A program made the position numbers and the translations under genes. From Flavobacteriales bacterium (GTDB taxonomy: Bacteria > Bacteroidota > Bacteroidia > Flavobacteriales_D > Parvicellaceae), in contig JAOASC010000015.1 of NCBI GenBank assembly GCA_025210295.1, positions 62,001 to 126,000 on the forward strand: 64,000 bases of DNA, written 5' to 3'. The stretch's first letter is position 1. Every line of letters starts with the position of its first letter. Positions 36,375-46,300 of the stretch are shown here, one piece after another. Below the pieces are notes generated by a model, which was given only the letters and a program-made list of their open reading frames with translations, searched no databases and had not been told where the DNA came from.

Positions 36375-37448
36375 ATGGCAGGAGAACACATTTTGTGGCT
36401 TGGTTTTTTAACCGCTTTTTTTGTTGTTTTATTAGCAACTCCCTCGTTGATTAAAGTTGCGAAATTGAAACACTTAGTAGATGAGCCAAGTGAAGAACGA
36501 AAATTGCACACTCGTAGTGTCCCTACTATTGGTGGAATAACCATATTTGGAGCTATTGTTTTCTCCTATTCTTTATGGTTTCCTGATGAGTTCTCATACA
36601 TAGAAAATGCTTTAATTAATTTTAAAACCATTGTTGCTTCATTGATACTACTTTTCTTTGTTGGCGTTAAAGATGATATTATTGGAACTGCCCCAATGAA
36701 AAAATTAGCGGCCCATTTTATCGTAGGGTTTATCATTGTTATTATGGCTAACATAAGAATAGAGAGTATGCATAATATTTTTGGTATTAACGAACTCGAT
36801 TTATGGCAAAGCTACATTATTTCCATCTTTACCTATATCGTAATTGTGAATGCCTACAACTTAATTGATGGATTAGACGGACTAGCTGGTGGAATTGGAT
36901 TTATATCCTCAGTTTCATTTGGGTTACTATTTGCTTTTTCAGACAATATACCTTTGGCATTACTTAGCTTTGTTTTATCTGGAGCGCTATTAGGCTTTTT
37001 AATCTTTAATTTTTCTCCCGCCAGAATTTTCATGGGAGATTCTGGCTCGCTAACTATTGGAGCCATTATTAGTGTATTGGTTTTTAACGCTATTAATATC
37101 CCACACTCAAAGTTACCCGAACTCATTCAAGATGTTAACCTCCCTATTCTTGTAATTAGTATTTTAGTATATCCTTTAGCAGATACCATAAGAGCTTTTA
37201 CGTTAAGAGCTTTTAAAGGAACCTCTCCCTTTACTGCGGACAAAAATCATATCCACCATAAATTTATTGGTATTGGATTTAACCATGCAAAGACTGTAAT
37301 TACTTTATACATCTATAACTTAGTCATTATTGCTTTTGCTGTTTTTATTAGGATTCCAAACGCTACGTTAAATTTATTTATACTTATTGGAATAGCCTTG
37401 TCTATTTCTATTATACCATCTATTATAGGAAAAATAAGTAAAAAATGA
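36375..37448 (+). CDS. WecA/MraY-family undecaprenyl-phosphate sugar-1-phosphate transferase
   Basis: This polytopic inner-membrane protein of 357 residues has about ten helices. It belongs to the family that loads a HexNAc-1-phosphate on undecaprenyl phosphate and so starts O-antigen, capsule or teichoic-acid-like glycans. Motifs are VDEPSEERKLHTRSVPTIGG, GVKDDIIG (the DD pair), NAYNLIDGLDGLAGG, FMGDSGSLTIGA and DKNHIHHKFI. The HIHH motif fits the WecA branch rather than MraY. It lies between two Wzi-like genes and overlaps the second by four bases (ATGA). Confidence 0.92.
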   Translation: MAGEHILWLGFLTAFFVVLLATPSLIKVAKLKHLVDEPSEERKLHTRSVPTIGGITIFGAIVFSYSLWFPDEFSYIENALINFKTIVASLILLFFVGVKDDIIGTAPMKKLAAHFIVGFIIVIMANIRIESMHNIFGINELDLWQSYIISIFTYIVIVNAYNLIDGLDGLAGGIGFISSVSFGLLFAFSDNIPLALLSFVLSGALLGFLIFNFSPARIFMGDSGSLTIGAIISVLVFNAINIPHSKLPELIQDVNLPILVISILVYPLADTIRAFTLRAFKGTSPFTADKNHIHHKFIGIGFNHAKTVITLYIYNLVIIAFAVFIRIPNATLNLFILIGIALSISIIPSIIGKISKK

Positions 37449-38980
37449 AGCTTACGATTTTCATAGCACTTCTGACATCGATCTTTTATAATCATATAAG
37501 AGGGCAACAAGAAATCCTGCCAATATACAATGGTTTAAACAATAGGTATACTGCTCAAATCAATGAGATAGAAAATTTTCACACAGCAATCCAACCTTAC
37601 AACTTTAACCAAATACAAACTACCTATAGTGACAGCAATTCTACTAACAATAAACTTGATTTATTGAAAAAAAAATATAGAACTAACGCCTCTAAGTATT
37701 TTATATCACCAATAGGTGTTGGTAATTTTGGACTAAATAGCTCCAATGGCAACATCAATTACAACACTGCTATTGGAGCACTTTTTCAATATAGTTTTTC
37801 TTCCAAATTTGCTACTGAAATCAATTACAAATATTGGGTATCCGAACAACCCAATTATATTGACACCTCGATTTTTTCTAGCAAGATTCTCCCATCAGTT
37901 GGTAGATATGGATTAATCCCGTCCCAAACCAATGGTATACATGATTTACAAGGGCATTTATCTTATACTCCTAATCGTTTTTTTAGTTTTTTATTAGGTA
38001 AGGGGAACCATTTTTGGGGAGATGGATATCGCTCTTTTTTATTATCTGACAATGCCAGTTCCTACCCTTTTTTTAGAATTGAAAGTACTTTTTGGAAAGT
38101 CAAGTACACAAATCTATATGCTTGGCACACGGACATCTCTAGCGGTTCAAGCCAACAAAAGTTTTCCGCATCCCATCACTTAAGCTGGAACATTATTGAG
38201 GGACTTAACTTTGGATTATTTGAGACCGTTATATGGGCCGGACAAGATACTTTAATTAATAGAGGCTTTGACATCAATTATATTAATCCCGTAATTTTTT
38301 ACAGACCTGTTGAATACGCCCAAGGATCTAATGACAACTCTATATTAGGAATCAACTTAAAAGGACGAATAAAAGGTCGACACCTATTATATGGACAACT
38401 ATTGCTGGATGAGTTTTTACTGGCTGAAATTAGAAGTGATCAAAACTGGTGGGGAAATAAATATGCCATCCAATTGGGGTACAAAAACTATAAATTGTTT
38501 AACAACCCCAATCTTTCTTTTTTAATTGAACGAAACATCGCTCGCCCTTTTACCTACTCTCATATTACCTCTACTTTAAATTATGGACATTTAAACCAAT
38601 CGCTAGCCCATCCTTTAGGCGCTAACTTTAAAGAAACTGTAGAAATGCTTTCATATAAACACAAAAAATGGACCTTTAGTCAACAAGCGAATTTTATCAG
38701 TTATGGCGCCGACTCTTCGAATGTTAACCATGGCGGGAATATCTTTTTAAGTTACAAAACTAGAAATGGGGAATATGGTCATAAATTATTACAAGGAGAT
38801 AAACATCGAATATTTTTTAATAAGATAACAGCCAACTATCGTTTAATTGACGCCATTAATCTTAATGCTTTTGCTTCCGTAACTATCAGAAGTGAAAACA
38901 CCCCATACCAGAATCAAACAGACTTTTTTATTAACCTGGGGCTAAAAACTCAATTATGGAATAGCTATACAGACTATTAA
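37445..38980 (+). CDS. Wzi-like capsule assembly outer-membrane protein (copy 2)
   Basis: This 511-residue exported protein has a short signal peptide (MKLTIFIALLTSIFYNHIRG-Q). The barrel body parallels copy 1, with GKGNHFWGDGYRSFLLSDNASSYPF, HLLYGQLLLDEF and LNQSLAHPLGANFKETVEM. Translation is coupled to the WecA-type gene. The presence of two diverged Wzi-like proteins flanking one initiating transferase suggests that both belong to the same polysaccharide pathway. The stop overlaps the convergent exonuclease gene by four bases. Confidence 0.8.
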   Translation: MKLTIFIALLTSIFYNHIRGQQEILPIYNGLNNRYTAQINEIENFHTAIQPYNFNQIQTTYSDSNSTNNKLDLLKKKYRTNASKYFISPIGVGNFGLNSSNGNINYNTAIGALFQYSFSSKFATEINYKYWVSEQPNYIDTSIFSSKILPSVGRYGLIPSQTNGIHDLQGHLSYTPNRFFSFLLGKGNHFWGDGYRSFLLSDNASSYPFFRIESTFWKVKYTNLYAWHTDISSGSSQQKFSASHHLSWNIIEGLNFGLFETVIWAGQDTLINRGFDINYINPVIFYRPVEYAQGSNDNSILGINLKGRIKGRHLLYGQLLLDEFLLAEIRSDQNWWGNKYAIQLGYKNYKLFNNPNLSFLIERNIARPFTYSHITSTLNYGHLNQSLAHPLGANFKETVEMLSYKHKKWTFSQQANFISYGADSSNVNHGGNIFLSYKTRNGEYGHKLLQGDKHRIFFNKITANYRLIDAINLNAFASVTIRSENTPYQNQTDFFINLGLKTQLWNSYTDY

Positions 38981-39723
38981 GTACTAATCACAAAATCATC
39001 ATCAATTAAAGGTAATCCTTGGTATCTTAAAAACAGTTGGATAGTAGCAATCACATCTTTTTCACAGTAAATAATTATCCTATCCAAATCTTTCTCTTCA
39101 TAAAAAACATGAGCAACTTGACTCCCATCAATATCATCTTTAGGTGTTGGGATATTAAAGACATAAGTTAGTAACTCTAGCGAAGTATAGTGTTTATAGT
39201 CACCAAACTTCCATAACTCCATTGTATCTAGATGCTTGACCTCCCATGGCTTTTTACCTCCCGTATTTAATATATTAGGCAACTTCAACCCATTAATCAG
39301 TATTCTTCTTGCTAAAAATGGATAATCAAACTCTTTTCCATTGTGCGCACACAACAAATATTCGTACGAATTAAATTTTGAATTAATTAGATCGATAAAC
39401 TCCTGTAATAATTGGTGTTCATTTTCATGTGCAAAAGATTTTAAACGAATTTGCTGCTCTCCCCCTTTTTGAACAATTAATCCTATTGAAATACATGCTA
39501 CCTTAGCAAATTCAGAATAAATCCCAGCCCTTTCATAAATTTCCTCTGCTGTCTTCTCTTCACGTTCCTGCAAAAATCTTGTTTTTTTATCCCAGAGTTC
39601 TTGACCTCTTTCATCTAACTCTTGATAATCGTATACAACGGGTACTGTTTCGATATCAATAAAAATAATTTTGGATAAATCTTGAATTGGGAGCATTGCG
39701 TTCGGTTTAAAATTCCATTCCAA
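38977..39723 (-). CDS. Predicted 3'-5' exonuclease, PolB-proofreading-like
   Basis: This 248-residue cytoplasmic protein has the RNase-H-like DEDDy exonuclease motifs. Exo I is FIDIETVPV, Exo II is CAHNGKEFDYPFLARR and Exo III is YCEKDVIAT, with the Tyr-x3-Asp spacing of the DEDDy class. It resembles the stand-alone PolB-type exonucleases common in Bacteroidota. The substrate is unknown. The start at 39723 gives eight residues before MLPIQDLSK, an alternative start at 39699. Confidence 0.85.
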   Translation of the reverse strand: MEWNFKPNAMLPIQDLSKIIFIDIETVPVVYDYQELDERGQELWDKKTRFLQEREEKTAEEIYERAGIYSEFAKVACISIGLIVQKGGEQQIRLKSFAHENEHQLLQEFIDLINSKFNSYEYLLCAHNGKEFDYPFLARRILINGLKLPNILNTGGKKPWEVKHLDTMELWKFGDYKHYTSLELLTYVFNIPTPKDDIDGSQVAHVFYEEKDLDRIIIYCEKDVIATIQLFLRYQGLPLIDDDFVIST

Positions 39724-39735
39724 GATAACAAATTA

Positions 39736-40866
39736 TTATTGACTGCTTAGTTCCTCGGCTAATTTTATTGCTTGATCATGGTAGAAATCATTTCTCTTAA
39801 TAATTTTCTGAAGCACAATATATGCCTCTTTATTCCTCTTTAAATCGAACAAAGCTAAGGCAGAGTACCACTCTCCCTCTTGTCGAAAAGTATCATATTG
39901 ATGTTCGTTAACCACTTTTAAATGCTCTAAAGCTTTTTCCGATTGATTGATATTATAGTAACACAATGCTGAGTAAAAGTGAGCATTTAAATCAGAAGGA
40001 TGTTGTTTTAAAATCTCTTTATATCCTTTTAGTGCCTTTTTAAATTTATTTTTCCTAAAATAAAACTGGATATCCTCTAAATAAGAAGAATAAGCTACTT
40101 TTTTCACTACTAATTCATGAGATGGCTCATCAATAGCACTTGAACCATTCTCTCTATTTGCGGGGGTTCCAGTCAATACAAAAACATTTTTTTGAATTGT
40201 ATACCCTGATTTTATTTTAGAATAATTGACATTAATTAGCCCATTCAACGAAATTAACGGCACTGACTCTGTGGAGACTTCTTCATTTTTTTTAACCTCT
40301 ATTGCTTTCAATTCTGGACCGTCAACTTTTTCTAATGTAACGATTTTCGCAACAGTATCCATTTCAACAGCTATTAAATTCTTTTTATTTTGCTGTTCCT
40401 CTGTTACTTTATGATAATCAACTTGAGCGTTGCTTTCCTTTAGTTCAGACACTTCTATAGCACTATCTGATAATTCTAAAATTGGAGTTGGAGTTGGAGC
40501 TTTAATATTTGGGGACTCTTCTAACTTTGGTTGGGGTAAATCAGTAACACTATTCAATACGATTAACCCTTCTTTTTTAGTTGGGTACAATTGATAAACA
40601 GCAATGCTAATACCAGTTAGTAAGCTTAATAAAACACCCCATTTAAAAACTAAACTATTGGAAAAAACTTGAGGTTGTTTATTCGCTAACTTATGAAGAC
40701 TGGTAAAAGCTTTTGGGTTTTGCTTATAACCATCTAATGCATCGCGATAAAAAGAATTCTCATTTAATTCACGTTCAACTATCACTCGATCTTCTTTGGA
40801 AAGGTTTCCATCCAAATAATCCTTAAACAATTGTTTATTGAACAATATTTGATTTTCTTTTTTCAT
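39736..40866 (-). CDS. Anti-sigma-like membrane protein with TPR repeats
   Basis: This 376-residue protein has an N-terminal cytoplasmic part (DYLDGNLSKEDRVIVERELNE, like the anti-sigma zinc-finger-type helical segment but without Cys/His ligands). One transmembrane helix follows at about 71-90 (LVFKWGVLLSLLTGISIAVYQLY). A low-complexity Pro/Glu/Lys linker leads to C-terminal tetratricopeptide repeats (FRKNKFKKALKGYKEILKQHPSDLNAHFYSALCYYNINQSEKAL as key part). Its gene overlaps the ECF sigma gene by four bases, which fits a regulator of that factor with a periplasmic TPR sensor. That role is inferred. Confidence 0.78.
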   Translation of the reverse strand: MKKENQILFNKQLFKDYLDGNLSKEDRVIVERELNENSFYRDALDGYKQNPKAFTSLHKLANKQPQVFSNSLVFKWGVLLSLLTGISIAVYQLYPTKKEGLIVLNSVTDLPQPKLEESPNIKAPTPTPILELSDSAIEVSELKESNAQVDYHKVTEEQQNKKNLIAVEMDTVAKIVTLEKVDGPELKAIEVKKNEEVSTESVPLISLNGLINVNYSKIKSGYTIQKNVFVLTGTPANRENGSSAIDEPSHELVVKKVAYSSYLEDIQFYFRKNKFKKALKGYKEILKQHPSDLNAHFYSALCYYNINQSEKALEHLKVVNEHQYDTFRQEGEWYSALALFDLKRNKEAYIVLQKIIKRNDFYHDQAIKLAEELSSQ

Positions 40867-41453
40867 TGCTCTTCCCTTATTAATGTTTGGTAATCATTTT
40901 TCAATAATAGCCCTAATTTTCTTTTTCCATTCTGAATATAGCTTTTTACTTTCTTCAGTTCAAATCCAGTCAATGCAGTTACTTCTGCATAGCTATTTTT
41001 TTGTAAATAAAATAGTTGTATACAAATACGTTGCTCTTCTTTCAACTCTTCTATTTTTTGTTCTAACAGTTGGTACATTGTTTCTTCATTTTGCTTCTGA
41101 AAAGCAATGCCCTCTTCGCTTTTTAAGACCTCTTCAAATACTGAATAATCTACTGTATAGTAACTTTTTTTCCGAAGTTGCTGCAAACAATAATTTTTAG
41201 TCACCATATACAACCATCCATTAAAATTAGAAAGTTGAGCAGTTTTTAAATCCTCCATGAGTTTTTCAAAAATAAGTATAACAGCATCTTCACTATTCTC
41301 CACAGATTTTAAGTACTTTAAGCATACACCGAAGACGATATGATAATACCTTTCATATAGCACTCCGATGTATTTATTGTTATACTTTTTTTGATACTCA
41401 ATCACAAGCTGCTCATCAGATAATTTCTCGATATGTTTTTTCCTTAAAAACAA
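40863..41453 (-). CDS. ECF RNA polymerase sigma factor
   Basis: This 196-residue sigma-70-family protein has region 2 (YERYYHIVFGVCLKYLKSVENSEDAVILIFEKLMEDL) and region 4 (KEEQRICIQLFYLQKNSYAEVTALTGFELKKVKSYIQNGKRKL). The DNA-recognition helix is atypical, with GFELKKVKSY where most have a Ser/Thr-rich turn. It sits six bases after the plug-only TonB protein gene and overlaps the TPR gene. The three probably form one operon. Confidence 0.9.
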   Translation of the reverse strand: MFLRKKHIEKLSDEQLVIEYQKKYNNKYIGVLYERYYHIVFGVCLKYLKSVENSEDAVILIFEKLMEDLKTAQLSNFNGWLYMVTKNYCLQQLRKKSYYTVDYSVFEEVLKSEEGIAFQKQNEETMYQLLEQKIEELKEEQRICIQLFYLQKNSYAEVTALTGFELKKVKSYIQNGKRKLGLLLKNDYQTLIREEQ

Positions 41454-41459
41454 TAGGTT

Positions 41460-42191
41460 TTATTGATTTTGTTGTTGTTTAGCTTTATGTGCATTATATA
41501 AATCGAAATAGCTTACAGTTTCAACGATAATAACTCCTCCTGTAACATCTCCATACTGAGCTGGCACACCTCCTGTATACACCGACATATTCCCGATAGC
41601 TCTACCTGGTATTCCTGCTAGGCTGGTTGATTTAACGCCATCGATATAATACCCTACATCTCCTGTTCTTGCTCCCCTAATATTTACTCCTCCCTCGCTA
41701 TCTACAGTAACACCAGGTACTGTTACACTAATTAACTCCACAGGACTTCTCATCAACGGACTTTGCTGAATTTGTTTCATCCCTATACTTTGAATAGAAG
41801 GGTTTCCTATATCGATAATTGGGGTAGTCCAAGTTTCGATAACAACTTCTGGAAATAATGTACTATTTTTCAGGTAACAATCTTTTATAAAGCTTATTTT
41901 CTCTGGTCTTACCTCTACTCCTGCTATTTCTGCGTTGGTCATTCCCACAAAAGAAATTGTAACATTGTATACTCCTGGCTTAAGCGGTTTTAGCTTAAAC
42001 TTTCCATCAAAATCGGTTGTTGCTCCAACTAATTGCTCTCCAACTTTTACGTAAACATTGGCGAAAGCTAACGGGTCACCAGTCTCTTCTTCAAAGACTT
42101 TCCCATGTATTTCTCCAGTATTGTTTTGTGCCTGTATACCTACTGCTAACAGTAGTAGTACTCCTAATAATATTTTTTGAATTGTTTTCAT
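41460..42191 (-). CDS. TonB-receptor plug-only protein with carboxypeptidase-like domain
   Basis: This 243-residue exported protein has a signal peptide (TIQKILLGVLLLLAVGIQAQ). A carboxypeptidase-regulatory-like domain follows (GEIHGKVFEEETGDPLAFANVYV, about 27-110). A TonB-dependent-receptor plug follows that (MRSPVELISVTVPGVT, GGVNIRGARTGDVGYYIDGVK, YTGGVPAQYGDVTGGVIIVET). It stops where the beta-barrel would start, with a short YNAHKAKQQQNQ tail. No barrel remnant follows: the ECF sigma gene begins six bases on. So it looks like a genuine stand-alone plug. It might act as a signalling or assembly factor in the outer membrane (inference). Confidence 0.85.
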   Translation of the reverse strand: MKTIQKILLGVLLLLAVGIQAQNNTGEIHGKVFEEETGDPLAFANVYVKVGEQLVGATTDFDGKFKLKPLKPGVYNVTISFVGMTNAEIAGVEVRPEKISFIKDCYLKNSTLFPEVVIETWTTPIIDIGNPSIQSIGMKQIQQSPLMRSPVELISVTVPGVTVDSEGGVNIRGARTGDVGYYIDGVKSTSLAGIPGRAIGNMSVYTGGVPAQYGDVTGGVIIVETVSYFDLYNAHKAKQQQNQ

Positions 42192-42278
42192 ATCTATATT
42201 TTTTAAATGATTTTTCTTCTTTATTAAACGACGTTCATTTATATAGATACCATTACATTCAATATTCCATAAAAAAAA

Positions 42279-43301
42279 TTATGTTTTTCTTAATTTTGTT
42301 CGATTATCAGCTAAGAAGCCTTTATAAGTTAGCGAAACTTCTATTCCTCCTCTCGATCTTGTTGCTGTTTTAAACTTAGAAACATTAGTATCATAACTCA
42401 ACCCCAGTCTAAAATTTCTGTAATCAATTCCTGCTACAACAATTAATGCATCATTAACACGGTAATAAGCTCCAAAATCAATATAAGATTCATCTGCATA
42501 AGTTGTATGTGAAGATGATTCTTTCATAACACTTCTATACAAAGCTCCTAATAATACTTCATTGTGCTTACCTTGTTTTACATACATTAACTTAGGAACG
42601 ATTCTTCTCATAGAAAGCGAATTCCCTATAGGCGTTTCATAAGTTGCATGCACAACGAGTTTAGAAGGTAATCGATCTCCTGAAAACAAAGTATAATTCG
42701 GTTTATTCACATGAAAGTAAGCTATACCACCAGTAAAGATTTCATCATCTTTAATTCGACTTTCTACAAGCACTCCTCCTGATAAATCGATGTATGCTTT
42801 AGCTGAATTGGCAAAACTCTCTCGTGTTGGCAATGTCGAATTATACTCATGATTCACAAACTGATTATCCCATGATAATTCATCAACCATAACACTATTT
42901 TGAGCATAGCCTCCTTGTAACCCCAAAGACATTTTTGTATCTCGACCGACTTCTTGGATTGCAGACAATGATAGGTTAAATTGGTTTTGTGTCCATTTGG
43001 AAGTTCCAGCTCTGTCTTGAGCAAAACTCAGTCCTACACCAATATCACTCAAGCCTTTTTTAAATGGTCTTTGCTTTAAGAGATTCATATCATAAGCAAC
43101 AGAAAATGTAGTATAAGGCAAACCAATACTTCCCCATTGATTTTTATAGTTATTAGCTATTCTAAAATCTTTTTGTAAAACACCTGCATAAGCTGGATTT
43201 AAGGCAGTAACATTCACATCAAATTGAGAAAAGTGTATGTCTTGCCCATAACTATAACCTCCAATAACTATTAAACAAATTATATAATAATATCTTTTCA
43301 T
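42279..43301 (-). CDS. PorP/SprF family T9SS membrane protein (type B partner)
   Basis: This 340-residue outer-membrane protein has a signal peptide and the PorP/SprF family start (DIHFSQFDVNVTALNPAYAG). Barrel strands such as WTQNQFNLSLSAIQEVGR and FRLGLSYDTNVSKF follow. It lies nine bases after the gene for a giant type B T9SS protein. In F. johnsoniae, SprF lies next to sprB and helps export or attach that type B substrate, so a dedicated partner role is likely here. Confidence 0.88.
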   Translation of the reverse strand: MKRYYYIICLIVIGGYSYGQDIHFSQFDVNVTALNPAYAGVLQKDFRIANNYKNQWGSIGLPYTTFSVAYDMNLLKQRPFKKGLSDIGVGLSFAQDRAGTSKWTQNQFNLSLSAIQEVGRDTKMSLGLQGGYAQNSVMVDELSWDNQFVNHEYNSTLPTRESFANSAKAYIDLSGGVLVESRIKDDEIFTGGIAYFHVNKPNYTLFSGDRLPSKLVVHATYETPIGNSLSMRRIVPKLMYVKQGKHNEVLLGALYRSVMKESSSHTTYADESYIDFGAYYRVNDALIVVAGIDYRNFRLGLSYDTNVSKFKTATRSRGGIEVSLTYKGFLADNRTKLRKT

Positions 43302-43310
43302 ATCTCTTTT

Positions 43311-46300
43311 TTATCGCATTAACGAAACATCTCCTTTAAACTTTTTCCCCTCTCCATTTATTGCAGTTTGTAAATACCACATATAAACACCTTCGTTTGC
43401 TGGTTTACCATTTATTGTCCCATCCCATCCTATCGACTCATCATTAGATTCAAACACTTTTTTCCCCCATCTGTCATATACAGAAAAGTAGATTCCATTT
43501 AGATACCCCCTTACATACAAGACATCATTTTCTCCATCTCCATTAGGCGAAAATGCAGTAGGGACAAAAACATTCTCAATAGGAACTATAATTACTTGTC
43601 GATAAGCTGTACTCGAGCAACCATTGGCATTATACACTGTTAATTCCACTAAATAACTCCCTGTATCGGCATAGGTATGCAATGGATCAAAATTAACACT
43701 ATCCAAAGCGCCATCATCAAAATTCCACATCCAGATTACAGCATCAGTACTTGTGTTAACGAAAGTTATTTCTGAAGCTGTTACAGGAGTATTATCTGGT
43801 GTTAGACTAAAATCAGCAATTGGATAATCGAAAGTGGTAATTAATCCTGGCGACTCAACGGTATCTTTACATCCTACAGTATTCGTTACAATTAAATTCA
43901 CATCATAAGTCCCGGCATTTTCATAACAATAGCCTTCATACTTATTACTTCCCTCTCCATAACCATTTTCAAAACTCCAATTCCAACTAGAAATTCCAGT
44001 ACTATCTTCCGACTGGCTAGCAAAATTAACGCATATAGGAGCACACCCACCCGTAGTGTCTTGTGTAAAAATAGCAATGGGCTGATGTTTTACTTTTATA
44101 GTATCTGTGTTTAAATTGACACACCCCATATCTGAAACCACTTCAAGTGTTACTACATAATCTCCATGCAAACCATAATTGAAAACAGGACTCTCTTGAG
44201 TTGAAGTTGTTCCACCTACATCTCCAAAATTCCATTGGTACGTAATATTTGATCCACTTGAAATAACAGATGTATTCGTAAATACCGTTGGTGGCTCATT
44301 CACACATACTTCTGATGCTACAAAACTTACTTGGGGTAAAGGATGAATCGTTACACTCTGTTGCAGATTACTTGAACAATTCTCATTTGAGATTGCTGTC
44401 AAAGTGACATCATAAGTCCCCGGAGCTTGGTAAGTATAAGTAGGATTTTGACTATTAGACGGATTAGATAGATCCCCAAAGTCCCAGACATAATTAGTAA
44501 TTGCCCCAGGAAGGTTGATAATGCTATTATCTGTAAAAGTCACTGCATCTTCTAAACATTCATCCTGCATTGAGAAAGCTACTTGTGGCATAGGATAAAT
44601 AGTTACACTTCCTACTGCTGTGTCTTTACAGTTTTCATTAGTTGTTACAATTAATTCTATAGGGTAAGTTCCTTCTGAAAAATATCCATGCGTTTCGTTC
44701 TGGTTTGTCCCATAATTTAAATCACCAAAATCCCATTCCCATCCTATAATCGTCCCTGAATTGATTGTCGACTGATCTGTAAATTCAGCAGCTACATCTT
44801 GACACACATTAGCTGTAGAAAAATTAGCGATAGGAGCTTCAAAAGCTTCAACTATTCTAGACACTGTATCTAAACACCCATTGGCTGTCGCTACGATTTC
44901 AGAGACGGTATAACTTCCTGCCATTGTATAAGTATGATAGGGATTTGCAATTGTAGACTGAATTGGAGGTGTTGTGGTCTCACCAAAATTCCATCCGTAT
45001 GAAACAATAGCATCTCCAACAACATTCGATGCATCAACAAATGATAAAGAATCATACCAGCACTCAGAAGTATAGGTAAAATTAGCAGTTGGTTTTGGAA
45101 AAATTTGAACAGGCATTGTTGTATCTTTAGTACAACCTAAAGCACTTGTAATGGTTAATCTTGTAGTATAAGAGCCAGCTGTAAAGGTATGATTTGGGTG
45201 TTGAGTTGTGTAATCAACAACACCATCATCTTCTATATCCCAACTCCAAGCATTTATAATTTCAGGAGCTGATATTGTACTAAGATCATTATAATTCACC
45301 TCTAAATATTCACAACTATCTACCAAACTAAAATTAGCCACAGGAATCTCTCCCACTACAACATTAATGGTATCCTCAGTACTACATAAAGGAGCAAAAA
45401 AGATATCATCTATAGCAAAATCAGCCCCTGAGCAAATCATCGTTAACTCTCTAACACAAATATCAACTGAGGTATTAGTTCCTGAATTCCAAATTTGATT
45501 GAGTTCCTGCCAATCACAAGGTGTTGTTGATGTTTGTATTGTCCCTCCTATTTGAGTTCCATTAACAAAAAAGCCAATATTTGCTGTTGATGGCGTTGCA
45601 TTAGCATTCGTAGCCCAAGCAGAAAATATATAATCGGTATTGGGAGAAACATCTATCGTTTGGCACCATAAATCAGATCCTCCTGCAACTCCATTTGTTC
45701 CACATGCTGCATCAACCAACATTAAATTACCAGTTCCTGTTGTATGATCATTACAATTAGCCCCCCAAAGTGTAGCTGTTGTAACAAAGGAATATCCACC
45801 TTGCTGCATTCCTGTAGGAAAATAATTATACTGACTTGTAAAGCCAACATTTCCAGCTTCAAAGTCTCCATTCTCCACAAGATTTTCTCCTACATTAGAA
45901 ACTTTTACAACATATACACCTGTAGTATCAGCCAAAAAAGTTTGACCAGCATCTCCATTATGCCATTCATAGTAATCATATCCTGCACCTGCATCAAGTG
46001 TCAGTGTAGCTCCATCACAGAGCGTTGTATCATTCCCTAAATTAACTTCATTAACAGCTGTTATCGTTATTGTATCATAAATACTATCAATAAAACACGG
46101 ATAATGAGCCACAGATAACACGGTATAATCACCTGGTACTGCATACTGTATCGTAGGCTCCCATGCTGTTGAATTTGGAGTTGATGGTAAAGGAGTTCCT
46201 GTTTGCTCCCAAAACCAATCAACATTCAACATACCTGTAGTATCGGATAACTTAAAGTTTGTTGTTTCATTATAACACAAATAAGAGGATTTTATCCTTA

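Noticed and set aside
41460-42191. Pseudogene or frameshifted TonB-dependent receptor.
   Set aside because: The frame ends cleanly and the next gene starts six bases on. No barrel sequence is found in any frame after it, so truncation by a recent frameshift is not supported.
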